Shown here: positions 17,665-26,018 of the stretch, piece by piece | Numbering within the stretch: position 1 is the stretch's first letter | Layout of the letters: the number at the start of each line of letters is the position of its first letter | DNA from: Bin87 sp965243255 | GTDB taxonomy: Bacteria; Chloroflexota; Dehalococcoidia; Lucifugimonadales; UBA3495 | Direction of reading: 5' to 3' | DNA: 64,000 bases | NCBI GenBank assembly: GCA_965243255.1 | Contig: CBDEUH010000004.1 | Span: 496,001 to 560,000 of the forward strand | Notes under the pieces: model-generated | Told to the model about the DNA's origin: nothing | Databases searched by the model: none | Seen by the model: the letters and a program-made list of their open reading frames with translations, nothing else | Translations under genes and position numbers: made by a program

Positions 17665-19084
17665 GCGGGAAAGGCCACCAATCCGGGTAGTCGCGCAGTT
17701 GCAGATGGCGGAAGAGTTCGGGCTGTACGGCTACCGCCAGGCGCATCGCCTCGATTACGGGCTGGCGAATTGACTCGTGGGCCTCGCGGGAAGCGCGCAA
17801 TTTGAACAGGTGGTAGCACTCCCGCAGGCTGAGGCGGGACAGGACCCGTTGCAGGTGGGCATGGGTTACCACGTACTGCGCCAGCGCCGGGGAGTGCTCA
17901 TGCAAGGTGTGAAAAGCCCGTTCCGCCGCCGTTGCGGCCTCGCCGAAGATGCCCTCCGTACCGGCGTCCCGGATCAGCGGGGGGATGGCGCAGCCGTTGG
18001 CGACAGTAAGGGGCTGAGATAGATAGGTTTGCATCCGGTGGCGGCGAAACTCGCGCAGCGCGCCGTAGTCAAAGGTGAACTCGAAGGTATATCCGACTAG
18101 CTCGAACTCCCGGGGCGGCGCGTCGTGGGGGCCGATGCTGCCGACGGCGGCGTTGATTATGTCCAGTTGCTGCGCCTGAGTCATGGCGTCGGATTTGGCG
18201 ATGGCATCAGCGTACGGTTGCCCATCCCGGTAGAGCAGGGCGGCGGCCAGTCTGCGTTCAGCGTCCCGGTCGTAGTCCAGCAAGGTTACGTTGGCCGTAT
18301 CATTCAGTTCGGGCGAGGTTGCGTTGCTGAGGGATACCTGCCGCCGTTCTGACAGGTAGGGGTTGTGGTCGGCGTATTTGACCAGGGTAGGCGTGATGCT
18401 GCGACCCTGCTCGCGCAGCTCGCCGCCGACCTCCCGTTCTTCGGCCAGGGCGGATGACATCAGCTTGGTGATGGCGTGCTCCAGCGTGCGGGCGTTGGCG
18501 GTGATGCCGACGTTGGTCAGGGTGGCCGCCGGCAGGATGGCCCGGCAGGCGTCGGTGGCAAGTCGCCGCAGACGGAGGGAGTAGGCGTTGTTGCGTTCGT
18601 TCTCCCGTTGGGGGCGAGTTCGGCGCAAGTAGGTCAGAACGCCGTCGAGCAGTTGACGGTAGGTGTCGAATAGCGTGCGGCAGGCAGCGACGTATTCCCC
18701 GCGCAGGGACGGCACGGCGTCCAGTTCCTTGGGGGTGAAAAAACTGCCGGCGTCGATGACCTGGTAGCGGGAGGACTTCTCAGTGTATGAGGCCAGGCGA
18801 TTGTCCTCCAGGGCATCGCAGGCCAGGCGGGAGACATTCTCCACGGCCAGGTGCAGCACGGCGTGCTCGGCTACGGAGGAATGTCCGTAGCCGACGACCC
18901 AGCGCTCGTTGAAATCGGCGGCGCTTTCGGCGGTAACGCGGGCAGCGATGTCGTCGAAAGGCTCCGGCGACCGGGAGGTCATCGCGAAGGTTACCGCGAT
19001 TTGTTCCTCGGTCAAATCCCGAGGCGACAGGGGGTAGATGCGCCGGGGGTTGCCCGGCGATGCGGACGAACCAGAGCCGTCCAT
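17639..19084 (-). CDS. thyX: FAD-dependent thymidylate synthase-like protein with two ThyX domains
   Basis: 481 residues, about twice a usual ThyX (220-270). The N-terminal half has VGYGHSSVAEHAVLHL and, where the family shows RHRxxSxNxxSxRY, the sequence EDNRLASYTEKSSRY at 93-107; the Ser/Arg end is present but RHR is not. The C-terminal half has EFRRHRMQTYLSQPLTVANG near 346 and RECYHLFKLRA, with RHR present but no Ser-x-R end. ThyX makes dTMP from dUMP using methylene-tetrahydrofolate and FADH2. Its active sites lie between subunits, so the two halves may build one composite site (inference). It starts 3 bp after the stop of the upstream ThDP gene. Confidence 0.8.
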   Translation of the reverse strand: MDGSGSSASPGNPRRIYPLSPRDLTEEQIAVTFAMTSRSPEPFDDIAARVTAESAADFNERWVVGYGHSSVAEHAVLHLAVENVSRLACDALEDNRLASYTEKSSRYQVIDAGSFFTPKELDAVPSLRGEYVAACRTLFDTYRQLLDGVLTYLRRTRPQRENERNNAYSLRLRRLATDACRAILPAATLTNVGITANARTLEHAITKLMSSALAEEREVGGELREQGRSITPTLVKYADHNPYLSERRQVSLSNATSPELNDTANVTLLDYDRDAERRLAAALLYRDGQPYADAIAKSDAMTQAQQLDIINAAVGSIGPHDAPPREFELVGYTFEFTFDYGALREFRRHRMQTYLSQPLTVANGCAIPPLIRDAGTEGIFGEAATAAERAFHTLHEHSPALAQYVVTHAHLQRVLSRLSLRECYHLFKLRASREAHESIRQPVIEAMRLAVAVQPELFRHLQLRDYPDWWPFPPTGPNNPG

Positions 19085-19087
19085 GGT

Positions 19088-20728
19088 TCAGTTCTGACAG
19101 AAGGCGGGGAAGCCGTCCGGCATAACTACTTCGATGAGGCGGATGCGGTCGGCAGCAACGGCGTCCTGCACGGCGCTGGTCATTTCGGCGACGTTGTGCA
19201 CGCGGGTTCCGCCGATGCCGTAGGAGTCGAAGAGCTTGATGAAATCAGGGTTGACCAGGTCGGTGGCCATCTGGCGGCTGCCCCGGTCGCGCTGATAGCC
19301 TTTGAGGACGCCCCAAGCGGAATCGTTGAACACCATGACGATGGGGTTGATGCCGTACTGGACGGCGGTGCCCAGCTCCTGGGCGTTGTACTGAAAGCCG
19401 CCATCGCCAGTTACGCAGATGACTGGCGACTGCGGGCGGCCCACCTTGGCGCCCATGGCCGCCGGGAAGCCGAAGCCGAGGCCCGCCCAGCCGTGGGGAT
19501 ACATATAGCTGCGGGGTCGGTTCATTTGCAGGCAGCGGACGGCGCGGTTGGCCGGCACCGTGGCGTCCAGGGAGAAGATGGTATCGTCGGGAATGACGGA
19601 GCGAACGGACTCCCAGGCCCGCAACTCCGGACCCCACTGTTCCTGCAGGCCGGCGTAGATTTGCTCTTTCAGGCCAGCTACTTCATTGCGGTAGCCGTCG
19701 CCGGCGCTGATGTCGGAATCGCCGGCCGCGCTGAGGAACTGGCGGACGACGGCCCCGCTGTTGGCCTGGATGCCGACCTCGGTATCGAAGTTCTTGCCAA
19801 TGTAGTCGCCGTCCAGCAGGACGTGGACGACTTTCTGCGGGAGCTTGAGACCGACGCCGGCGGTGGAACGGTAGGGCAGGTTGCTGCCCAGCACCAGGGC
19901 AACGTCGCAATCGCCGAGCCAGTCCAGCACCGGGTTGTGTCCCCAGATGCGGTTGCCCAGGGCCATGCCCAGGGAGAGAGGATGATTTTCGGGGAAGGTT
20001 CCCTTGGCGCCATCGCCGGTTACCACCGGCGCGCCCAGCCGTTCCGCCAGCTGGATTATGTCGTCCGCGCCGCCCGTGGTGTGGATCTCCTCGCCCAGGA
20101 AAATCGCTGGGCGCTTGGCGTTGCGGAGCAGGTTCCAGGCGCGTTCGACCTGTACCGGGTCGCCCTGGGGTACGTCAGGCTCCCGGGGCTGCAGAACTTC
20201 GACGTCGGCCTGCTGGCCGAGGAAGTCGGTGGGTACTTCCAGTTCGATGGGACGAGGGCGTCGCTCACGGAAGCGTACGAAGGCCTCGACAAAATGGTCA
20301 GGGATGGATTCAATCTGGCCGATGCGGGCGTTCCAGTCGGTTACGGCGGCGAACATACCCAGCTGGTCTTTGGTTTCGTGGGTGGCCATCTTGCCGCTGC
20401 CGACGAATTCGGCTTCCACGTTGGTGGTTACCTGGAGGATGGACGAAGCTGAGAAGTAGGCCTCGCCCATGGCGCCCACGGAGTCGGCGGCGCCGGGGCC
20501 GGTGCTGGTGAGCAAGACGCCGGGTTTGCCGGTGGCGCGGGAGTAGCCGTCGGCCATGTAACCGCAGCCCAACTCCAGGCGTCCGCCGATGAAGCGAACG
20601 TCGTCCTGGTGGTCGAACAGGGCGTCGAAGAGGTCCAGGGTATGCACGGAGATGATGCCGAAGACGGTATCAACGCCCTGGGCTTGCAGGGATGCGACAA
20701 CGGCCTGGCCGCCGGTCATTTGAGGCAT
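19088..20728 (-). CDS. Thiamine-diphosphate-dependent enzyme, acetolactate-synthase-like
   Basis: A 546-residue ThDP enzyme. The pyrimidine domain has Glu in GGRLELGCGYMADGYSRATG near 51 and LLTSTGPGAADSVGA. The central domain has RPAIFLGEEIHTTGGADD. The pyrophosphate domain has GDGGFQYNAQELGTAVQYG and VMVFNDSAWG. Start context GGAGCCCCACC. It lies 25 bp downstream of the E2 gene and 3 bp upstream of thyX, apparently in the same minus-strand transcript. A 2-oxo-acid substrate is expected. It is not a close double of the ThDP gene at 3.2 kb; the active-site surroundings differ. Confidence 0.85.
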   Translation of the reverse strand: MPQMTGGQAVVASLQAQGVDTVFGIISVHTLDLFDALFDHQDDVRFIGGRLELGCGYMADGYSRATGKPGVLLTSTGPGAADSVGAMGEAYFSASSILQVTTNVEAEFVGSGKMATHETKDQLGMFAAVTDWNARIGQIESIPDHFVEAFVRFRERRPRPIELEVPTDFLGQQADVEVLQPREPDVPQGDPVQVERAWNLLRNAKRPAIFLGEEIHTTGGADDIIQLAERLGAPVVTGDGAKGTFPENHPLSLGMALGNRIWGHNPVLDWLGDCDVALVLGSNLPYRSTAGVGLKLPQKVVHVLLDGDYIGKNFDTEVGIQANSGAVVRQFLSAAGDSDISAGDGYRNEVAGLKEQIYAGLQEQWGPELRAWESVRSVIPDDTIFSLDATVPANRAVRCLQMNRPRSYMYPHGWAGLGFGFPAAMGAKVGRPQSPVICVTGDGGFQYNAQELGTAVQYGINPIVMVFNDSAWGVLKGYQRDRGSRQMATDLVNPDFIKLFDSYGIGGTRVHNVAEMTSAVQDAVAADRIRLIEVVMPDGFPAFCQN

Positions 20729-20753
20729 GGTGGGGCTCCGGTGAGTGGTTGGA

Positions 20754-22001
20754 TTAGAGGAGGAGGCTAACGGGGTTTTCGAGGACGCGCTTGATTTCCA
20801 TGAGGAACTGGCCGGCCTCTGCCCCGTCGGCGACGCGGTGGTCGGTGGAAAGGGTGGCTTTCATCATCGTGCCAACGGCCAGCTCGCCGTCGCGGACGAC
20901 GGGCTGCTGCTTGACGCTGCCCACGGCTAGGATGGCCGCATGGGGCGGGTAGATGATGGCGGTGAAGCTCTCCACGTCAAACATGCCCATGTTGCTGATG
21001 CTGAACGTGGTGGAGCTGTATTCCTCGTTGCGCAGGGTGCCGCTGTTGGCCCGGCTGATGAGGTCCTTGGTGGCGGTGGCGATTTGCAGCAGCGACTTAC
21101 CCTCGCAGTTGCTCACGCCGGGCAGAATCAGGCCGGACTCCAGCGCGATGGCGATGCCGATGTTCATTGCGCCGTGGACTTCGAGATGGTCGCCGCGGTA
21201 GAAGGAGTTGAACTTGGGATGCTTGGCCAGGGCCAGGGCGCAGGCTTTGACCATGAGGTCGTTGACGCTGACGCGGTTGTCCGGGTCGGCGGCGTCGTTG
21301 ACGTCGCGGCGCAGGGCCATGGCCTTGCCCATGTCGATCTCGGCGGTTACGTAGAAGTGGGGCGCCGTGCTCTTGCTGTCGGAGGTAACCCGGGCGATGG
21401 TCTGGCGCATCCGGCTGAGCTCGATGCGCGAATCGGCCGGGGCGGCTGCCGGCGCGGCGGCGGGAGCCGGGGCCGGTGCGGGAGCAGCTGCTGGAGCCGG
21501 CTCTGGCGCTGCCGGCTGGTAGCTTTCAACGTCGCGCTCGGTGACGCGTCCGTTGGGGCCGGTGCCGGTGACCATCGACAGGTCGATGCCGCGCTCGCGG
21601 GCCAGCCGTCGAGCGATGGGAGAGGCGCGCACGCGTCCGTCGGCGGATGGCGGAGCATCGGCGGGCGGAACGTCTGCAACGGCCGGGGCTTCGGGCGCCG
21701 GTGCCGGTTCGGCAGCCGGAGCGGGAGCAGCAGCCGGAGCTTCCGCTTCGGGAAGGGCTTCACCGGGATCGGTGATGATGGCGATCAGCTCGCCAACCGG
21801 GACGGCGACGCCTTCCTGGGCGACGATACGGCCCAGGACGCCGCCAGTGTAGGCTTCAAACTCTACGGTGGCCTTGTCGGTTTCGATGTCGGCGATGACC
21901 TCGCCGCGGTCAACGGTTTCGCCTTCCTGCTTGTACCAGCGGACGACGGTGCCTTCCCGCATATCGTATCCCATCTGTGGCATGACGACGTTGGTAGCCA
22001 C
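20754..22001 (-). CDS. pdhC: Dihydrolipoamide acyltransferase (E2) of a 2-oxoacid dehydrogenase complex
   Basis: 415 residues. Lipoyl domain at 1-80 with the lipoylated Lys43 in ETDKATVEF. An Ala/Pro-rich linker is at 85-120. The E1/E3-binding domain is at about 128-165 (RASPIARRLARERGIDLS...GRVTERDV). A second Ala/Pro linker follows, then the catalytic acyltransferase domain from about 190 with DHRVADG near 388. It transfers the acyl group from lipoamide to CoA. GTG start after AGGAGGACACC. Gene order E3-E1alpha-E1beta-E2 and the E1 type point to pyruvate dehydrogenase, though a branched-chain or acetoin complex cannot be excluded. Confidence 0.88.
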   Translation of the reverse strand: MATNVVMPQMGYDMREGTVVRWYKQEGETVDRGEVIADIETDKATVEFEAYTGGVLGRIVAQEGVAVPVGELIAIITDPGEALPEAEAPAAAPAPAAEPAPAPEAPAVADVPPADAPPSADGRVRASPIARRLARERGIDLSMVTGTGPNGRVTERDVESYQPAAPEPAPAAAPAPAPAPAAAPAAAPADSRIELSRMRQTIARVTSDSKSTAPHFYVTAEIDMGKAMALRRDVNDAADPDNRVSVNDLMVKACALALAKHPKFNSFYRGDHLEVHGAMNIGIAIALESGLILPGVSNCEGKSLLQIATATKDLISRANSGTLRNEEYSSTTFSISNMGMFDVESFTAIIYPPHAAILAVGSVKQQPVVRDGELAVGTMMKATLSTDHRVADGAEAGQFLMEIKRVLENPVSLLL

Positions 22002-22035
22002 GGTGTCCTCCTGTGCTGAGCGTGGTGGTTGAGCG

Positions 22036-22057
22036 TGGCGCCTGCTGACAGGCGCCA
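22036..22057 (-). promoter_or_regulatory. Perfect intergenic hairpin between E1beta and E2 genes
   Basis: TGGCGCCTG (22036-22044) and CAGGCGCCA (22049-22057) form a 9-bp stem with a 4-nt loop just after the E1beta stop. No T-run follows on the transcript strand, so it may be an attenuating or mRNA-stabilising stem that sets subunit ratios. Confidence 0.5.
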
Positions 22058-22065
22058 GGTAAAGT

Positions 22066-23049
22066 TCAGGAACGGTCGAGGAGTTTTCGAGCGGCGGCGG
22101 CCACGGACTCGGCGCTGGGGATGGCCAGCTGTTCCAGCGGGTACGAATAGGGCATGGGGACTTCCGCGCCGGCGACGCGGCCCACGGGCGCGTCCAGGTA
22201 GTCGAAGGCGTCTTCCTGAATCTGGGAGACCAGCTCGCCGGCGAAACCGCCCAGGCGGGTGGTCTCCTCCACCATCAGAGCACGGTGGGTCTTTTTGACG
22301 GAGTTGACGATGGTCTCCGAGTCCAGGGGCCGGAGGCAGCGCAGGTCAATCACGTCGGCCTCGATGCCCTCCCGGGCCAGGATGTCGGCGGCCTGCTCGG
22401 CGACCAGGGCCATCCTGGAGTAACCGCAGAGGGTGATGTCCTTGCCGGTGCGCCTAACGTCGGCCTGGCCGATGGGGATGCGGAAGTCGCCGGCATCTGG
22501 AGCTTCGCCGCGGGTGCCGTAGAGCAGAATGTGCTCCACGAACATCACCGGGTCGTTGAGCTCGCGGCAGGAACGGAAGAGGCCGATAACGTCCCTGGGG
22601 GTGGACGGCGTTACGACGGTAAGACCGGGGACGGAGGCGTACCAGCCCTCAAATGACTGGGAGTGAGTAGCGCCGACGGAGGCGCCAGCCCCGGTTACGG
22701 TCCGGATGATCAGGGGGATAGAGAACTGGCCGCCGGACATATAGCGGATTTTGGCGGCGTGGTTGACGATTTGGTCCATGGCCAGCAGGCTGAAGTTGAT
22801 GGTCATCAGCTCGACCACGGGGCGCAGGCCAACCATGGCCGCGCCGACGCCGGCGCCGACGATGACAGATTCCGCCAGCGGCGAGTCCTTGATGCGCTTC
22901 TTGCCGTACTGCTCGTAGAAGCCTTTGGTGACCGCGAATGCGCCACCGTAGGGGCCGATGTCCTCGCCCATGAGGAAAACGCGTTCGTCTTCGTCTAGGG
23001 CCTCCCGAAGTACGGAAGATACGGCGTCCCGGTATGTGATGACCGACAT
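22066..23049 (-). CDS. pdhB: Pyruvate (2-oxoacid) dehydrogenase E1 component, beta subunit
   Basis: A 327-residue transketolase-like protein. MGEDIGPYGGAFAVTKGFYE near 28, DSPLAESVIVGAGVGAAMVG, and the C-terminal transketolase domain with DVIDLRCLRPLDSETI are typical of the E1 beta subunit. It pairs with the alpha subunit encoded 16 bp upstream to decarboxylate the oxo acid and acylate E2. ATG 23049 is preceded by GAGAGGAATCATC. The frame remains open 55 codons further up into pdhA, which is not used. Confidence 0.9.
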   Translation of the reverse strand: MSVITYRDAVSSVLREALDEDERVFLMGEDIGPYGGAFAVTKGFYEQYGKKRIKDSPLAESVIVGAGVGAAMVGLRPVVELMTINFSLLAMDQIVNHAAKIRYMSGGQFSIPLIIRTVTGAGASVGATHSQSFEGWYASVPGLTVVTPSTPRDVIGLFRSCRELNDPVMFVEHILLYGTRGEAPDAGDFRIPIGQADVRRTGKDITLCGYSRMALVAEQAADILAREGIEADVIDLRCLRPLDSETIVNSVKKTHRALMVEETTRLGGFAGELVSQIQEDAFDYLDAPVGRVAGAEVPMPYSYPLEQLAIPSAESVAAAARKLLDRS

Positions 23050-23065
23050 GATGATTCCTCTCGTG

Positions 23066-24088
23066 TTAGGGGCTGCGCCTGTTGGGAATGCCTTCGGTCG
23101 GTCGGTCGGTATAAACGCCGTGATAGAGCTCGCCGGGTTCGGGCCAGGGCGAAGATTCGCCGAACTCGGCGGCAACGACGACTTCTTCGTCAACGTTGGC
23201 GTCGATTTCGTCAAAGTCTTCCACGGTGGCGATGCCTTCCTGGGTAAGCCAGTCCCGGAAACGGGGAATGGGGTCCTGCCCAGCCCAGTAGCTCACTTCG
23301 TCGTCGGGACGGTAGTCGGCCGGGTCGGCGACGGAATGGCCGCGCAGGCGGTAGGTGCGGGCCACCACGAAAGCGGGGCCCTTGCCGGCGCGGACGTCGG
23401 CGTTGATTTTCTGCATCAGGTCCCGCACTTCCAGCACGTCGTTGCCGTCCACCTCGTAGCGGTCCATGCCGTAAGCGGCGGCCATCTCGTGCAGGGAGTC
23501 CCACATCACCAGGGTCTCCTTGGAGGATGCGCCCATGCCGTAAAGGTTGTGTTCGCAGAAGAATATGACCGGCAGGTTCCAGATGGCGGCCAGGTTCATG
23601 GCTTCGTGAAACTCGCCTTCGTTGACGGCGCCATCGCCGAAGAAGCAGAGCACCACCTGGTCGTTGCCGCGATATTGGACGGCCAGGCCGATGCCGGCGG
23701 CGATGCAGAGCTGTCCGCCAACGATAGCGTATCCGCCCATGAAGTTCAGCTCCGAGCTGAAGAGGTGCATGGAGCCGCCCTTGCCGTTGCTGCAGCCGGT
23801 GGCCTTGCCCATAAGCTCGGCCATCACCTCTTTGCTGCCCATGCCGCGGGCGAGAGCCTGGCCGTGGTCGCGGTAGTGGGTGACGATATAGTCATCTTCG
23901 CGCAGGGTGTTGATTGCGCCGACGGCGATAGCTTCCTCGCCGTTGTACACGTGAAGAAAGCCCTTGATGTTGCCTCGGGTGTACTGACGCTCCGACTCTC
24001 GCTCAAACTCACGGATGAGCTTCATCTGCCGGTAGAATCCCAGCAGGTCGGTTTTGGTCAGGTCGGGAACGTCCGTTGCTTTTAGCAT
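23066..24088 (-). CDS. pdhA: Pyruvate (2-oxoacid) dehydrogenase E1 component, alpha subunit
   Basis: A 340-residue ThDP-binding E1 alpha. HYRDHGQALARGM, the metal/ThDP motif GDGAVNEGEFHEAMNLAA near 146 followed by FFCEHN, and the phosphorylation-loop-like RTYRLRGHSVADP are diagnostic. Start 24088 is chosen because it matches the family N-terminus (DLLGFYRQMKLIREFE) and lies between genes; a longer open frame would overlap lpd. Second gene of the lpd-pdhA-pdhB-E2 cluster. Confidence 0.92.
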   Translation of the reverse strand: MLKATDVPDLTKTDLLGFYRQMKLIREFERESERQYTRGNIKGFLHVYNGEEAIAVGAINTLREDDYIVTHYRDHGQALARGMGSKEVMAELMGKATGCSNGKGGSMHLFSSELNFMGGYAIVGGQLCIAAGIGLAVQYRGNDQVVLCFFGDGAVNEGEFHEAMNLAAIWNLPVIFFCEHNLYGMGASSKETLVMWDSLHEMAAAYGMDRYEVDGNDVLEVRDLMQKINADVRAGKGPAFVVARTYRLRGHSVADPADYRPDDEVSYWAGQDPIPRFRDWLTQEGIATVEDFDEIDANVDEEVVVAAEFGESSPWPEPGELYHGVYTDRPTEGIPNRRSP

Positions 24089-24129
24089 AGGGCTGCCTCT
24101 GGGGCTGGATGAGGATTGTGGCCGTAGGG

Positions 24130-25530
24130 CTACATATGGAGGGCGCGTCCCTCGGCGTCGAGGGCGGCTTCGTGGACCATTTCCGCGACGCTGGGGTGGG
24201 CGTGGACGGCCCAGCCCAGTTCCAGGGTGGTGCCCTCCAGCAGGTGGGTCATTTGCAGTTCGGCCAGCAGCTCGGTAACTTCGGGGCCGCACATGTGGCC
24301 GCCCAGAAGTTCGCCGTAGTTGGCGTCGATGACCAGCTTGACCAGGCCGTCGTTTTCGCCCATGGCAACCGCCTTGCCGCTGGCCTGAACGTTGAAGCGG
24401 CCGACTTTGACGTCGTATCCCTGCTCGCGGGCTTGGGCTTCGGTTAGTCCGAAAGAGGCCACTTGCGGATGGCAGTAAGTGGCGCGGGGCATGAACGTGT
24501 AATCGAGGGGCTGAGTGTCCTCGCCGGCGATGGATTCAACGGCGGTTACGCCCTGAGCGAATGCGACGTGGGCCAGGGCCAGCTTGCCGGTTACGTCGCC
24601 GACGGCATAGATGCCGGGGACGTTGGTGGCCATGCGGTCGTCGATAGTGATATAGCCCCGGTCGGTGGCGACGCCGACGGTTTCCAAGCCCAGGTCTTCG
24701 GTGTTGGGCTGGACGCCGATAGCGACCAGGACTTTGTCAAAGCGGGCAGTTTCGGCGGCGCCGTCCTGTTCGATGGTGAGGGTTACGCCGGCGGCGTCGG
24801 CCTGGGCGGCGGTTACGCCGGCGCCGGTTTGCATCTTGATGCCGTGACGGGTGAAGGCGCGTTCCAGCTGCTGGCTGATTTCTTCGTCTTCGTTGGGGAC
24901 GATACGGGGCAGCAGCTCGATGATGGTAACGTCGGCCCCGTACATACGATAAATGTAGGCGAACTCGACGCCGATGGCGCCGCCGCCGATGATGGCAATG
25001 GAGCCGGGCACATCGTCGGCGACGATGCTCTCGCGGCTGGTGATTATGCGCTGGCCGTCCACCGGGAGGGGCGGAATGCTGCGGGGCCGGGCGCCGGTGG
25101 CGATGATGACGTTGCGGGCGTTGACGCGGGTGGTCTGGCCGTCGGAGTCGGCAACGTCGATGGCGTTGGCGCCGGCGATGCGAGCGGTTCCCGGGATGTG
25201 CTCCACGTTGTTCTTGCGGAGCAGGAAGGCGACGCCCCGAGTCATGCGGTCAACCACCTGCCGGCTGCGCTTGACGGCCACCGTGTAGTCGGCATGGAAG
25301 TTGTCGAAGGATAGGCCGAACTGGTCGGCGCGCTGGACGTAGGAAACGACTTCGGCGTTCTTGAGCAGGGCTTTGGATGGGATGCAGCCCCAGTTGAGAC
25401 ATACCCCGCCGAGGGCATCTTTTTCGATGACACAGGCTTTGAGCCCGAGTTGGCCGGCCCGGATAGCGGCGACGTAACCGCCGGGGCCTCCGCCGATTAC
25501 AGCTACGTCGTACTCGGAGTCAGTTGCCAT
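24130..25530 (-). CDS. lpdA: Dihydrolipoamide dehydrogenase (E3)
   Basis: About 466 residues. FAD-binding GGGPGGYVAA at about 13. Redox disulfide Cys44/Cys49 in GGVCLNWGCIPSKALL. NAD-binding GGGAIGVEFA. FAD contact YAVGDVTGKLALAHVA. Catalytic HAHPSVAEMVHE near the C terminus. It reoxidises dihydrolipoamide on E2 with NAD+. Start 25530 fits the family N-terminus; an ATG at 25560 is an alternative with no better RBS. It is the promoter-proximal gene of the PDH cluster and divergent from tatA. Confidence 0.93.
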   Translation of the reverse strand: MATDSEYDVAVIGGGPGGYVAAIRAGQLGLKACVIEKDALGGVCLNWGCIPSKALLKNAEVVSYVQRADQFGLSFDNFHADYTVAVKRSRQVVDRMTRGVAFLLRKNNVEHIPGTARIAGANAIDVADSDGQTTRVNARNVIIATGARPRSIPPLPVDGQRIITSRESIVADDVPGSIAIIGGGAIGVEFAYIYRMYGADVTIIELLPRIVPNEDEEISQQLERAFTRHGIKMQTGAGVTAAQADAAGVTLTIEQDGAAETARFDKVLVAIGVQPNTEDLGLETVGVATDRGYITIDDRMATNVPGIYAVGDVTGKLALAHVAFAQGVTAVESIAGEDTQPLDYTFMPRATYCHPQVASFGLTEAQAREQGYDVKVGRFNVQASGKAVAMGENDGLVKLVIDANYGELLGGHMCGPEVTELLAELQMTHLLEGTTLELGWAVHAHPSVAEMVHEAALDAEGRALHM

Positions 25531-25688
25531 CAATCTGTCCAGCGCAATGGATTGGCGCAACGCCGGGCTGCGATGGGCCGGGGGCTGCGCTGCTTGGGCA
25601 TTATAGCGTCAGCGGTAATGGGCGGCAAGGCGAGGGGATGATGTTGGCAATGCTGGAAGGATTGGGTCAGTTTGGGTTTGGCGGGTGA

Positions 25689-25718
25689 TTGGTGAAAGCG
25701 GGTGGCATCTGATAGAAT
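25689..25718 (+). promoter_or_regulatory. Candidate promoter for tatA
   Basis: TTGGTG (25689-25694), 18 bp, TAGAAT (25713-25718), about 30 bp before the tatA start. The match is moderate. Confidence 0.35.
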
Positions 25719-25748
25719 GGATGGAACCAACCTGGAGCGGAATGGACA

Positions 25749-25955
25749 ATGCGAATTGCCGGACTGGGCCTGCCCGAACTGCTGATAATTTTGCTGGTGG
25801 TGCTGCTGATTTTCGGAGCGTCGCGACTTCCGGGCGTTGGTTCCGCCCTCGGCAAGGGTATCCGCTCGTTCAAGACGTCGGTGACCGGTGAGGATGAGAG
25901 TCCCGCTCAGAAGGCTGCTACCGAGGAACGAGAATCTGGAGAGAGGCAATCATAG
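25749..25955 (+). CDS. tatA: Sec-independent translocase protein TatA
   Basis: 68 residues with the TatA/E layout. A short N-terminal membrane helix ELLIILLVVLLIFGASRLP is followed by the FG/LP hinge, the amphipathic helix GVGSALGKGIRSFK and a charged tail. TatA oligomers form the folded-protein conduit with TatC. The gene stands alone on the plus strand while tatB and tatC are in a minus-strand operon facing it. GGAGCGG lies about 9 nt before the ATG. Confidence 0.9.
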   Translation: MRIAGLGLPELLIILLVVLLIFGASRLPGVGSALGKGIRSFKTSVTGEDESPAQKAATEERESGERQS

Positions 25956-25982
25956 AGTTGCCTGGCAGACAACGAAAGCAAC

Positions 25983-26010
25983 GGGCGTGGCGCTGTGCCG
26001 CGCCCTTTTT
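25983..26010 (+). terminator. Rho-independent terminator after tatA
   Basis: GGGCGTGGC (25983-25991) pairs with GCCGCGCCC (25997-26005) through one G-U pair, followed by five T. It lies between the convergent tatA and tatC genes and could end tatA transcription. Confidence 0.7.
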
Positions 26011-26018
26011 GTTGAGTT

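Noticed and set aside
18851..20452. A 533-codon plus-strand open frame
   Set aside because: It is antisense to thyX and the ThDP gene, lacks an RBS and has no family pattern; long mirror frames are expected in this GC-rich codon usage.
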